From Coriobacteriia bacterium (GTDB taxonomy: Bacteria > Actinomycetota > Coriobacteriia > Coriobacteriales > Atopobiaceae), in contig QAKZ01000008.1 of assembly GCA_003150175.1 (NCBI GenBank), positions 1 through 28,772 of the forward strand: a stretch of 28,772 nucleotides of DNA. The letters run 5' to 3'. Below are positions 13,966-22,428 of the stretch, one piece after another; position 1 is the stretch's first letter; each line of letters begins with the position of its first letter. Made by a program: the position numbers and the translations under genes. A model generated the notes under the pieces. It was not told the DNA's origin, made no database searches, and saw only the letters and a program-made list of their open reading frames with translations.

Positions 13966-15828
13966 ATGGCTCGAAAGCTCACCGAAGAGGAGCGCAACAA
14001 CATCAACCTTCTTACCGCGGCGTTCGTCGCCGCGCTTCCGGCGCACCTGCGGAGCCACGCGGGCAGTATCGCGAGCTCGCTTGTGCGGATCCCCCGCGAG
14101 GTCATAACGATGCGCGACATCAACCGCATCGTCGGACGCTTGGGCGAGAACAACAAGCAGAAAGACGAGCTCAGGGCCGCGATTCGCGAGGTCGCGCTCG
14201 TCGACGTCGAGGCCGCCGAGGGCGAGCCGGAGGCGTTCGAGCTGCGCCGGCTCGGTGCGGAGGAGGCCGCAACGGATGTGGCCGAGGCGACCGAGGGGAG
14301 TGCGGAAGACGCGGCCGTCGGCGAAGATGCTGCCGATGCGGCCGCCCGCGATGTGGCGGCTCCCGACGCAGCGGCCCCCGAAGAGCCTGGCCACGATGGA
14401 AAGAAGCTCGCTGACGCAGATGGCGCGGAGCCGGGGGCGGAGTCGTCGGGCGAAGCCGCGACGCCCGCCGCTTCCGGCGAGGGCGCGGAGCCCGAGGAAG
14501 AGGCGCAGACCGCTTCCGAGGAGACCAAGCCCGCCCGTCGCCGTCGCCGTCGCCATGTCGGCGATAAGGGCGGCCGCGCCGCCGAGCAGCAGGCCAAGGC
14601 AGAGGAAGCCGTTCCCTCGGCCGACGCCGATGTCGACGCCGACGCCGCGGCCGACCCCGCGCCCTCTGTCGCGACCGAAGCCGCAACTCAGCCCATCTCA
14701 TCGGGAGAACAGCAAGCGGAGGCCAAGCCGGCGGCGCCCCAGTCGCCCGCGGTTTCCGTACCCGAGTCCGCGTCGGCGGCTTCCCCCGCAAGCGCGGATG
14801 CCCCTGCCGACACTGAGGCACCTGTCTCTGCCGATGCCCTCGCCCCCGCCCCCGAGCAGCAGAAACCCGAGCAGCAGAAGCCCGAGGACCGCGCGCCGCG
14901 AGGCTCTCGCAACGGCCGCGGGCGCGGTCGGCGCGGGAACCAGAACGGCAACGGCGGCAACCCCAAGCAGCAGGGCAGGACGCTCGACCAGGTCCCTTAC
15001 ATCCGCCGCGGCGGCCAGACTGAGGCGGAGCTGCGCGCCCGCATCGTCCAGCTCGACCAGCGTTTCTGGATGAACGGATGGCTTCTTTCCCACCCAGGCG
15101 CCTTCGAGCTCTACGAGAAGGAACTTCTTGCCCTCAACGAGTTCCTGGTCAGTGGCACCATGATCGGCGACATCACGCGCCGCCAGCTCGCCTACCAGAT
15201 GGGCGGGGACGAGAAGTTCTTCGAGTATGGCTCCGACGGCTTCAAGCTCCTGCGCTCCATGGGCGTCGAGGACCTGATCCGCCACCGCCCGCTGCCCAAG
15301 GCCGACCTGCTGTTCCACGCGCCGCGCCGCCGCAAGCACATGCGCGTGCTCGTGACCGAGAACCTCGACCCCTGGCTCGACGTGCACGACCTCATGTACG
15401 AGGACGGCGTCAGCCAGATTCTCGGCGAGCGCATCCATGCCGTCGTGCTCGGCGGCGGTATGCCCGTGCTCGAGCAGAACCGCCTGCACCTCTTGCTCGA
15501 TACCCTCGGGGCCGAGAGCTACGAGGTCCTGTACTGGGGCGATATCGACCGCGCCGGCCTCGACATCCTGATCAAGCTCCAGGCGCTGCTCGAGGGAAAG
15601 TTCGAGGTCAAGCCGTTCACGCCCGCCTACCAGCTCATGTGCGACCGCGCGATGGCGCGCTTCCCCGAGCCTGGCGACAACGAGAAGACCGGCCAGATCA
15701 ACCTCGAGGTGGGGGACACTTCCGTGATCTGCGACGGCCTCACGCCCGAGGCCGCGGCGTACGCGAAGGCCGTCATCGAGGACTGCTGCCTCATCCCGCA
15801 GGAGATCCTGACCAAGCGCGACCTCTAA
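13966..15828 (+). CDS. Orphan Toprim protein resembling the JetD C-terminal (DUF2220-type) domain, with a long disordered linker
   Basis: This 620-residue protein has three parts. Residues 1-95 form a helical N-terminal domain (LTEEERNNINLLTAAFVAAL to AAIREVALVDVE). Residues about 95-345 are low-complexity Ala/Glu/Pro-rich, with a basic RRRRRR island and an RG/NG-rich end (RNGRGRGRRGNQNGNGG). Residues 345-620 are folded: a winged-helix-like segment (ITRRQLAYQMGGDEKFFEY), then a Toprim core with VLVTEN (E465) and YWGDIDRAGLDIL (D526, D528), the acidic residues that bind metal in topoisomerase VI/Spo11-like and JetD nucleases. JetD is the DNA-cleaving subunit of the Wadjet anti-plasmid system, but no JetA, JetB or JetC gene is nearby. 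AAAGGA precedes the ATG. Nuclease activity is inference; the Toprim call is good. Confidence 0.7.
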   Translation: MARKLTEEERNNINLLTAAFVAALPAHLRSHAGSIASSLVRIPREVITMRDINRIVGRLGENNKQKDELRAAIREVALVDVEAAEGEPEAFELRRLGAEEAATDVAEATEGSAEDAAVGEDAADAAARDVAAPDAAAPEEPGHDGKKLADADGAEPGAESSGEAATPAASGEGAEPEEEAQTASEETKPARRRRRRHVGDKGGRAAEQQAKAEEAVPSADADVDADAAADPAPSVATEAATQPISSGEQQAEAKPAAPQSPAVSVPESASAASPASADAPADTEAPVSADALAPAPEQQKPEQQKPEDRAPRGSRNGRGRGRRGNQNGNGGNPKQQGRTLDQVPYIRRGGQTEAELRARIVQLDQRFWMNGWLLSHPGAFELYEKELLALNEFLVSGTMIGDITRRQLAYQMGGDEKFFEYGSDGFKLLRSMGVEDLIRHRPLPKADLLFHAPRRRKHMRVLVTENLDPWLDVHDLMYEDGVSQILGERIHAVVLGGGMPVLEQNRLHLLLDTLGAESYEVLYWGDIDRAGLDILIKLQALLEGKFEVKPFTPAYQLMCDRAMARFPEPGDNEKTGQINLEVGDTSVICDGLTPEAAAYAKAVIEDCCLIPQEILTKRDL

Positions 15829-15844
15829 CCCTCCGCGATCATCA

Positions 15845-15955
15845 CTGGGTGACAGTCATTGCGTGCAGCTTCCTGTGCCACCCATCACTGGGTGACAGTC
15901 ATTGGCTGATGGGTGGCAAAAAATGCTGCTCCCAATGACTGTCACCGGGAGCAGC
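15845..15955. repeat. Palindromic intergenic repeat, copy B (complex, nested)
   Basis: The 27-mer starting CTGGGTGACAGTCATTGC (15845-15871) is identical to 13171-13197. A second GGTGACAGTCATTGG (15891-15905) is a perfect inverted copy of CCAATGACTGTCACC (15932-15946). A further perfect pair GCCACCCATC / GATGGGTGGC occupies 15877-15886 and 15908-15917. Several alternative hairpins are therefore possible in the transcript leaving the Toprim gene. Confidence 0.85.
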
Positions 15956-15960
15956 GCTTT
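15925..15960 (+). terminator. Probable terminator at the end of repeat copy B
   Basis: GCTGCTCCC (15925-15933) pairs perfectly with GGGAGCAGC (15947-15955), followed by GCTTTT. The 13-base loop overlaps the inverted-repeat arm, so it competes with the longer hairpin. It is correctly placed to end the Toprim gene transcript. Confidence 0.5.
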
Positions 15961-15998
15961 TGGACACCCGTGGCGGTGCTTGGGAACTTATCGCGGCG

Positions 15999-16601
15999 CT
16001 AGCCCGCGAGCTTCTGAACCGCTGCGCGGATCGTCGCCTTGACCTGCTCGTCGTCGATCCTTCCCTCGGCGTCGAGCCATTCCGCGATTACGCCGAGGCA
16101 CCCGTCGAACAGCAGGTCGAACGCCAGCTCGTCGGAGGCGCCGCCGCCCTCGCCTTCGCCCGCACCCTCACCCTCGCTGTTGCCGCCACCCAGCGCGGCG
16201 CTCCAGCGCGACCACGCCTTCTCGCGCAGCAGGTCGCGCCCGCGCCCGGTCGACCCGTGCGACACGACCCGCCTGAGCTCGTCCGGCTCGCCCATCGCCG
16301 CCGCGCAGACGGCGCAGGCGATGTCCGCGGCAGAGCGGAGGTCCTTGCCGGCGAACTCTTCTTCGCAACGCGCCTCGATGTGCTCGGCGGCGTCGACCTC
16401 GATGGCGGCGGTCAGCTCCTCAAGGTTCGCGAAGTGCGCATAAAACGTCGCGCGATTCACGTTCGCGAGCGACATGACTTCTTTGACGGTGATCTGCCCG
16501 CTCGGCTTGCGCGAGCACAGCGAGAGGTAGCTTTGCTTGATCGCGGCGCGGGTCCTGCGCACGCGTTGGTCGAACGGAGCCTTTGCCCTGGTCGTCTCCA
16601 T
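15999..16601 (-). CDS. TetR-family transcriptional regulator
   Basis: This 200-residue DNA-binding regulator has the N-terminal helix-turn-helix clear in ITVKEVMSLANVNRATFYAH followed by FANLEELTAAIE, as in TetR/AcrR proteins. The ligand-binding C-terminal half contains an unusual Gly/Glu repeat (GGGNSEGEGAGEGEGGG), probably a flexible loop. The start at ATG 16599-16601 is chosen because GGGGG lies 6-9 bases ahead; an ATG five codons upstream (16616) has no ribosome site. The target is unknown. Autoregulation is possible: the region upstream carries a direct repeat TTGGTTAC (about 16690 and 16712). The neighbouring HAD gene is on the same strand, upstream. Confidence 0.85.
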   Translation of the reverse strand: METTRAKAPFDQRVRRTRAAIKQSYLSLCSRKPSGQITVKEVMSLANVNRATFYAHFANLEELTAAIEVDAAEHIEARCEEEFAGKDLRSAADIACAVCAAAMGEPDELRRVVSHGSTGRGRDLLREKAWSRWSAALGGGNSEGEGAGEGEGGGASDELAFDLLFDGCLGVIAEWLDAEGRIDDEQVKATIRAAVQKLAG

Positions 16602-16741
16602 GTGGGCCCCCAGCATCGGTAGATTCGCGGATATCCAGCCAAAATCCTACCGATGCTGTGTTACTGGCCTTTTGCGTCCCGCAACAGATGTTGGTTACAC
16701 AGAGTTGCCGTTTGGTTACGTACGCCGTCGGCTGGCGGTTC

Positions 16742-17350
16742 CTACTCCGCTAGCTCCTCGCGGATCGCGGAGACATCGCCGGTGTAGCGCACGGCGCGCA
16801 TGCCCGCGACGCGCGCCCCCTCGCAGTTGTCCGCGTTGTCGTCCACAAAGAGGCACTCGGCGGGCTCGAGCCCGTAGCGATCGCAAAGCAGCTGGTAGAC
16901 GGCCGGGTCCGGCTTCATTATGCGCTCCTCGGCCGAGACCACGGCGCCGTCCATGAGTTCCCAGGCTGGCATGTGGTCGAGCTGCTCGTGGATGCGCGTC
17001 CCGGCATTAGAGAGCAGGTAGACGCCGTAGCCGGAGTCCTTGAGCTCGCGGACGAGCGCGTTCGTCTCTTCGATGGGGGAGGAGTACTTGGCCCAGCCGG
17101 CGAAGCAGGCGTCGAGGTTCGGCCAGAGCCGCTCGTCCAGGTGGGCGCGCGCCACGCGAAGCATGGTGTCGTAGCTCACGGTGCCGGAATCGAGCAGGTT
17201 CCAGGCGGGGCTCGCAAAGAGCGCGCGGTTGAGTGCGGCGGCGTCCTCCTCGTCGTCGGTGAACTGGGCCGAGAAGTACGGCCCGTCGAAGCGCATGAGC
17301 ACGTTGCCCATGTCGAAGATGACGTTCTTGATCGCCGTGCCCGCTGCCAT
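16742..17350 (-). CDS. HAD-superfamily hydrolase (YihX-like phosphatase)
   Basis: This 202-residue cytosolic HAD hydrolase probably dephosphorylates a small metabolite. Motif I is VIFDMGNVLMRF with nucleophile D13; the usual second Asp is replaced by Gly (DxG). This is seen in YihX and related HAD-IA proteins and does not by itself mean loss of function. Motif II is VYLLSNAG, motif III the lysine in ERIMKPDPAVY, and motif IV CLFVDDNADN. The helical cap lies between residues about 20 and 85. The start ATG 17348-17350 has AGAGGGG six bases upstream. It lies close to the TetR gene, which could be in the same transcription unit (about 140 bp gap). The substrate cannot be predicted. Confidence 0.88.
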   Translation of the reverse strand: MAAGTAIKNVIFDMGNVLMRFDGPYFSAQFTDDEEDAAALNRALFASPAWNLLDSGTVSYDTMLRVARAHLDERLWPNLDACFAGWAKYSSPIEETNALVRELKDSGYGVYLLSNAGTRIHEQLDHMPAWELMDGAVVSAEERIMKPDPAVYQLLCDRYGLEPAECLFVDDNADNCEGARVAGMRAVRYTGDVSAIREELAE

Positions 17351-17423
17351 TTGATCCCCTCTCGCCGTTTTTTCGCTCCCAGTATATCCGCCTTGGATGG
17401 GCGCGGAAAGCCGGGGGCGAGGG

Positions 17424-19550
17424 CTAGGCGAGCAGCGGGGTCATCGGGCCTTGCGAGAGGACGGTCACGCGGTGCATGGCGCGGCTGATGGCGGTGTAGA
17501 GGCGGCGGCGGGCGAGCGGCGTGTCGGGGTAGGCCTCGGCCTGCGCGTCGGGGATGACGACCTCGTCGAACTCGAGGCCCTTGGCCACGCGCAGCGGCAG
17601 CAGCACAACGCCGGACTTGGGCAGGTCGGAGTCCTTGCCGAGCACCTCGACGCGATCTCCCAGCTGTTTGGCGAGCCAACCGCAGCGCGGGTCGCTCTCG
17701 GTCACGATGGCGGTGAGGCCTTCGGCGTCGGCGGCCCTCTCGGCAATGCGCCGCAGCTCAGCCACGTAGCCGTCGACGTCGTCGGCAGCGAACTCGCGCA
17801 CAACGGGCGCCACGCCGCCGCGATGCACCGACGTCAGGCGCATCTGCTCGTCGGGGTCGAGCAGGCTCGTGAACATCGCCGTGATCTCGGGAGAGGAGCG
17901 GTAGCTCGTGAGCAGGCGGCACTCCTCGACCTGCCCGTGCGTCGCCTCGAACACCTCGCGCATCTGCGCGAACGTCGCCGTCCCCTCGAAAATCGCCTGG
18001 TGCTCATCGCCCAAAAGCAGGAAGTGCGCGCGCGAGAAGTGCCGCGCGAGCACCATGAGCTGGGCCACGGTGTAGTCCTGGACCTCGTCGACCATGACGT
18101 AGCGGGCGTTCTTGTCGCCTGCTCCGGTGATGCAGAGCCGCAGGTAGATCCACTCGGTCGCGGAAAGCGCGGGCTGCCCCAGCAGTCGCATGCCGATGCG
18201 GTCGAAGCGCAGCCAGCTCAGGTCGTCGATGCGCTCGTGCGCCTCGGCGTAGCGCTGCTCGACGTAGCGGCGCGCGAGGTCGGCGCAGGCGGCCTCGTCC
18301 TCGGGACTCACGGTCTCGCCGAACCAGTGGACCTGCTCGTCGACGTCGAAGCCGAGCACCTCTTCCTGGACCTCGTCGTCCTTGGCCATCTGCGCGAAGC
18401 GGCGGTTCAGGCGCTCGTGGAGCTCGTCCTTGACGAGGGCGCAGAAGCGCGACCCGGCTCCGAAGCGCTCGAACTTGCGGACGGCGCCCTCCACCTGCGA
18501 CGCCTTGAGGAGCACGGTGTCGTTCATGCGGATCTCGCGCACGTCCGCCTCCTCGATGGCAAGGTCGCGGACCGCTTCCTCGATGCGCCCGAGCTGCTCC
18601 GGGGAGCACTTCTCGCCGGCGTCGCGGTTGCCCGCGCCCTGCGCCTCGGCGAAGTCGCGCCAGGTGAAGACCTGCGGGTTCGCCTCGCCCATGGACGGCA
18701 AGACGGTGTCGATGTAGCGCTCGAACACGTTGTTCGGCGTGAAGAGGTACACCTGGTCGGGGTCGAGGGTCTTGCGCTCGCGGTAGAGCAAAAACGCGAT
18801 GCGCTGCAGCAGGACGGAGGTCTTTCCCGAGCCCGCGATGCCGTTGACCAGCATGACCGGCACGTCCTCGTGGCGCACGATCAGGTTCTGCTCGCGCTGG
18901 ATCGTGGCCGTGATCGCCTGGAGCTTCTCGGAGTGGTGGCGCTTGAGCGCGCCCAGCAGCAGCGAGTCCTCGATGGCGACGGTCGTGTCGAAGTACATGT
19001 TCAGCTTGTCGCGCACGATGTCGAACTGGCGGCGCAGCTCCAGGTTGACGGTGCGCTTGCGCCCGTCGACCTCGTAGCTGGTCGGGCCCATCTCCTGGTT
19101 GTAGTAGGTCTCGGCCACGGGGCTGCGCCAGTCGACGACGAGCGGGATCGAGTGCTCGTCGGTCATGCCGGCCGCGCCGATGTAGACGTCGCGCGCGGGG
19201 CGGCCCGGGCGCATCTGCAGGCGGACCTTGGCGAAGTATGGCTGCATGAGCAGCAGCACGACGCGGCGGAGCTTCTCGACGTTGAAGTCGTGGTACTGGT
19301 TGTAGGCATCGATGACGGAGTTCAGGGTCTCGATGGCGGCGAGGGTCTCCATGGTCTCGTCTGCGCCGCCGAAGTCGAGGCGCACCTCCTCGGACATGTC
19401 CAGCAGGTCCTGGCGCGCGCCGGCGTGGTTGCTCTCGAGGTCGGCCGCGATGTCGTCGCGCATCCGCAGCAGCTTCGCGTAGAGCTCCTTCAGATGGGCC
19501 TGCTCCTCGTCAAAGACGGGGTCGTTGTGCTGGTCGTTCTGCTCGGACAT
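17424..19550 (-). CDS. helD: HelD/HelR-type superfamily 1 helicase (RNA polymerase recycling ATPase)
   Basis: This 708-residue UvrD-like protein of the HelD family frees stalled RNA polymerase from DNA using ATP; some actinobacterial members give rifampicin tolerance. An N-terminal coiled coil (EEQAHLKELYAKLLRMRDDI) is followed by the family-typical block PYFAKVRL, VYIG, VVDWRSPVAETYY. Then come Walker A GIAGSGKTS (237-245), a long inserted arm (about 290-440), Walker B MVDEVQD (486-492), GDEHQAIFEGT, LLTSYRSS, and the closing VVLLPLRVAKGLEFDEVVI and LYTAISRAMHRV motifs. The start at ATG 19548-19550 has AGGAG six bases ahead. The frame remains open far upstream across the neighbouring helicase, but that is antisense. 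It is divergent from a DExH helicase gene. Confidence 0.9.
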   Translation of the reverse strand: MSEQNDQHNDPVFDEEQAHLKELYAKLLRMRDDIAADLESNHAGARQDLLDMSEEVRLDFGGADETMETLAAIETLNSVIDAYNQYHDFNVEKLRRVVLLLMQPYFAKVRLQMRPGRPARDVYIGAAGMTDEHSIPLVVDWRSPVAETYYNQEMGPTSYEVDGRKRTVNLELRRQFDIVRDKLNMYFDTTVAIEDSLLLGALKRHHSEKLQAITATIQREQNLIVRHEDVPVMLVNGIAGSGKTSVLLQRIAFLLYRERKTLDPDQVYLFTPNNVFERYIDTVLPSMGEANPQVFTWRDFAEAQGAGNRDAGEKCSPEQLGRIEEAVRDLAIEEADVREIRMNDTVLLKASQVEGAVRKFERFGAGSRFCALVKDELHERLNRRFAQMAKDDEVQEEVLGFDVDEQVHWFGETVSPEDEAACADLARRYVEQRYAEAHERIDDLSWLRFDRIGMRLLGQPALSATEWIYLRLCITGAGDKNARYVMVDEVQDYTVAQLMVLARHFSRAHFLLLGDEHQAIFEGTATFAQMREVFEATHGQVEECRLLTSYRSSPEITAMFTSLLDPDEQMRLTSVHRGGVAPVVREFAADDVDGYVAELRRIAERAADAEGLTAIVTESDPRCGWLAKQLGDRVEVLGKDSDLPKSGVVLLPLRVAKGLEFDEVVIPDAQAEAYPDTPLARRRLYTAISRAMHRVTVLSQGPMTPLLA

Positions 19551-19673
19551 GTGCGCTCCTGCGGTCGAGGCGAAATATCGAGTTACCCATCGTACGCCAA
19601 GAAGCCCGCCGCGGGGATTGTTGTCCCGCGCGGTTGTTAGAATTGTCCCCAGAAAAACGGACGAGAGGTGCGA

Positions 19674-22355
19674 ATGGTGAGCATTGACGAGAAGAGCGGC
19701 GTGGCGGCCTCGAGCGCGGCGGCTGGCGCGGCGACGGTCTCGGGCGTGTCGACGCCTGCGGGCGCGGCGCCCGTGGACGAGGGCCCGAACGGTATGGGCT
19801 CGCTCGGCCGGCTGATCCCCTGGCCGGACGAGGACACCTACCCGAATATCCCCGCGGACGAGGCCCTCGAGCTCTTCCTCGGCTGGGTCGAGTCGCGCGG
19901 CATCACGCTGTGGCCCCACCAGGAGGAGGCGCTGCTCGACCTCGCTGCCGGCGATCACCTGATCCTGGGCACGCCCACCGGCTCCGGCAAGTCGATGGTC
20001 GCGCTCGGCCTCGCCTTCATGAGCGTGTGCACCGACCGCCGCTCCTACTACACCGCCCCCATCAAAGCCCTGGTCAGCGAGAAGTTCTTTGATTTCGTGG
20101 AGCTCTTCGGCAAGGAGAACGTCGGCATGATCACCGGCGACGCCTCCATCAACGCCGAGGCGCCCATCATCTGCTGCACGGCCGAGATCCTGGCCAACCA
20201 GGCCCTGCGCGAGGGCGAGCGCTGCGACGTCGGCTGCGTCGCCATGGACGAGTTCCACTTCTACGCCGACCCCGACCGCGGTTGGGCCTGGCAGGTCCCG
20301 CTGCTCACGCTGCCGCACGCGCAGTTCCTCCTCATGAGCGCCACGCTGGGCGACACCGCGGGCATCGAGCGGACCCTCGCCGACCACACCGACCGCCCGG
20401 TCGACGTGCTCGCCGACGCGCCGCGCCCGGTGCCGCTCTCGTACGAGTTCGTGGACACGGCGCTCGAGGGCACGGTCGAGCTCGCGTTGCGCGCGGGCGA
20501 CGCGCCTCTGTACATCGTGCACTTCTCGCAGGACGCGGCGCTCAAGTCCGCCCAGGCCCTCGCGAGCTACGGCGTGAGCACCAAGGAACAGCGCGAGGCG
20601 GTTAAGGCGGCCATCAAGGGCACGCGCTTCACCACGACCTTCGGCAAGACCCTCCAGCGCCTGCTCGGCTGCGGCGTGGGCGTGCACCACGCCGGCATGT
20701 TGCCGCGCTATCGCCTGCTGGTCGAGAAGCTCGCTCAGCAGGGGCTTCTTCCCGTCATCTGCGGGACCGACACTCTCGGCGTGGGCATCAACGTGCCCAT
20801 CCACACCGTCGTGCTCACGGCGCTCTCCAAGTTCGACGGCCGCCGCATGCGCCATCTGAACGCGCGCGAGTTCCACCAGATCGTGGGGCGCGCGGGCCGC
20901 TCCGGCTTCGACACCGAGGGCCGCGTGATCGCCGAGGCCACCGAGTACGACATCGAGAACGCCCGCGCCCTGGCCAAGGCCGGCGGCGACCCAAAGAAGG
21001 CGCGCAAGATAAAGACAAAGAAGCCCCCCGAGGGCTACGTCGGCTGGAACAAGCAGACCTTCGAGCGCCTTGAGTCGGCGGTGCCCGAGCCCCTGCGCCC
21101 GCGCATGAAGGTGAGCCACTCGATGGTCCTCGCCGAGGTCGAGCAGGGCGGCGACGCCATGGCGCGCGTCCATAAGCTTGTGGACGACTCCGCCCAGCCC
21201 GATGCCGAGAAGGCCGCGCTTCACCAGCGCGCAGACGAGATCATGGCGACCCTCATGGACGCCGGCGTGGTCACGCGCGAGGAGACGCCGGGCGAGGACG
21301 GAAACCCGCAGGTCAGCTACTCCACGACCGTCGATCTGCCCGACGACTTCGCGCTCGACCAGCCGCTGTCGCCCTTCTTGCTCGCGGCGCTGGAGCTTCT
21401 CGACCCCGAGTCCGACACCTACGCGCTCGACGTCATCAGCATGGCGGAGGCCACCCTCGAGGACCCCGGCCAGATCCTGCGCGCCCAGCAGCGCGCCGCC
21501 CGCGACCGCGCGATGGGCGAGATGAAGGCCGAGGGCATCGACTACGACGAGCGCATCGAGCGCCTGCAGGAGGTCACGTGGCCGAAGCCGCTGGAGGAGC
21601 TCCTGGATGCCGCCTTCGCCGAGTACTGCGCCAAGGTCCCGTGGGCGAGCGACTTCTCGCTCTCGCCCAAGTCCGTGCTGCGTGACATGGTGGAGACCGC
21701 GAGCGACTTCAAGGAGTACGTGGCCCGCTACAACATCGCGCGCTCGGAGGGGACGCTCCTGCGCTACCTCTCTGAGGCGTACCGCGCCCTCGACCGCACC
21801 GTTCCCGCAGACAAGCGGGACGAGCGCCTCGAGGACATCGTGAGCTGGCTCGGGCTCGTCGTGCGCAGCGTCGACTCGTCGCTCGTGGACGAGTGGAGCG
21901 CCGCCGGCAGCGCCGAGGGCGTGGACGTGGCGCCGCCGGCGGCCACGGACGAGGTCGTTCACGACCGCCGCGCGCTCACGTTGCTCGTGCGCAACGCGCT
22001 CTTTGCCCGTGTGCGCCTGGCGGCGTTCGGCGCGACCGACGAGCTTGGCCGCCTCGACGCGGAGTGGGGCTGGCGCAAGCCCGTGTGGGACCAGGCGCTC
22101 GCGCGCTTCCACGACGAGCACGAGGAGATCATCCTCGACGGGGACGCGCGCTCGGCGGCCTACTACACCATCGACGAGTCCGACGAGAAGCGCCCCCGCG
22201 AGGACGGCGGCCACGTGTGGCATGTCCACCAGGTGTTCCGCGACTCCGATGACGACCGCGACTTCGGCATCTGGGCCGACGTCGACCTCGACGCCACGCA
22301 GGAGGAGGGCGCCGTCGTGTTCGCCAACTATCGCGTGGGCTTCGTCGACGACTAG
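19674..22355 (+). CDS. DExH-box superfamily 2 helicase with DUF3516-like C-terminus
   Basis: This 893-residue Ski2/HelY-like helicase is likely an RNA helicase. After a low-complexity N-terminus (about 45 residues, Ala/Ser/Gly-rich) come PHQEEALLDLAAGDH, Walker A GTPTGSGKS (99-107), the DEFH box (192-195) and SATLGD (222-227). The helicase C-terminal domain follows with VGVHHAGMLPRYR, GTDTLGVGINVP and HQIVGRAGRSG (401-411). The long remainder, ending in AAYYTIDESDEK and DFGIWADVDLDATQEEG, resembles the DUF3516 domain attached to such helicases in Actinobacteria (from memory, moderate certainty). The start ATG 19674 has GAGAGG five bases ahead; a GTG two codons earlier overlaps that site. The RNA substrate is unknown. 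Confidence 0.88.
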   Translation: MVSIDEKSGVAASSAAAGAATVSGVSTPAGAAPVDEGPNGMGSLGRLIPWPDEDTYPNIPADEALELFLGWVESRGITLWPHQEEALLDLAAGDHLILGTPTGSGKSMVALGLAFMSVCTDRRSYYTAPIKALVSEKFFDFVELFGKENVGMITGDASINAEAPIICCTAEILANQALREGERCDVGCVAMDEFHFYADPDRGWAWQVPLLTLPHAQFLLMSATLGDTAGIERTLADHTDRPVDVLADAPRPVPLSYEFVDTALEGTVELALRAGDAPLYIVHFSQDAALKSAQALASYGVSTKEQREAVKAAIKGTRFTTTFGKTLQRLLGCGVGVHHAGMLPRYRLLVEKLAQQGLLPVICGTDTLGVGINVPIHTVVLTALSKFDGRRMRHLNAREFHQIVGRAGRSGFDTEGRVIAEATEYDIENARALAKAGGDPKKARKIKTKKPPEGYVGWNKQTFERLESAVPEPLRPRMKVSHSMVLAEVEQGGDAMARVHKLVDDSAQPDAEKAALHQRADEIMATLMDAGVVTREETPGEDGNPQVSYSTTVDLPDDFALDQPLSPFLLAALELLDPESDTYALDVISMAEATLEDPGQILRAQQRAARDRAMGEMKAEGIDYDERIERLQEVTWPKPLEELLDAAFAEYCAKVPWASDFSLSPKSVLRDMVETASDFKEYVARYNIARSEGTLLRYLSEAYRALDRTVPADKRDERLEDIVSWLGLVVRSVDSSLVDEWSAAGSAEGVDVAPPAATDEVVHDRRALTLLVRNALFARVRLAAFGATDELGRLDAEWGWRKPVWDQALARFHDEHEEIILDGDARSAAYYTIDESDEKRPREDGGHVWHVHQVFRDSDDDRDFGIWADVDLDATQEEGAVVFANYRVGFVDD

Positions 22356-22428
22356 GCCGCGCGTCGTCGACTCCGCTCCCTGACCAGGTGCCCGCAGACC
22401 AGGCAGTCAAACAGAAAGGACCACGATC

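Noticed and set aside
13166..15955. CRISPR-like repeats
   Set aside because: Only two or three irregularly spaced copies, each in a different palindromic setting, with no regular spacers and no cas genes.
19551..22229. Minus-strand open frame extending the HelD gene to 1601 codons across the neighbouring helicase
   Set aside because: It is antisense to a complete DExH helicase with all motifs; the extension is Arg/His/Gly-rich with no domain. AGGAG before ATG 19548-19550 fixes the real HelD start.
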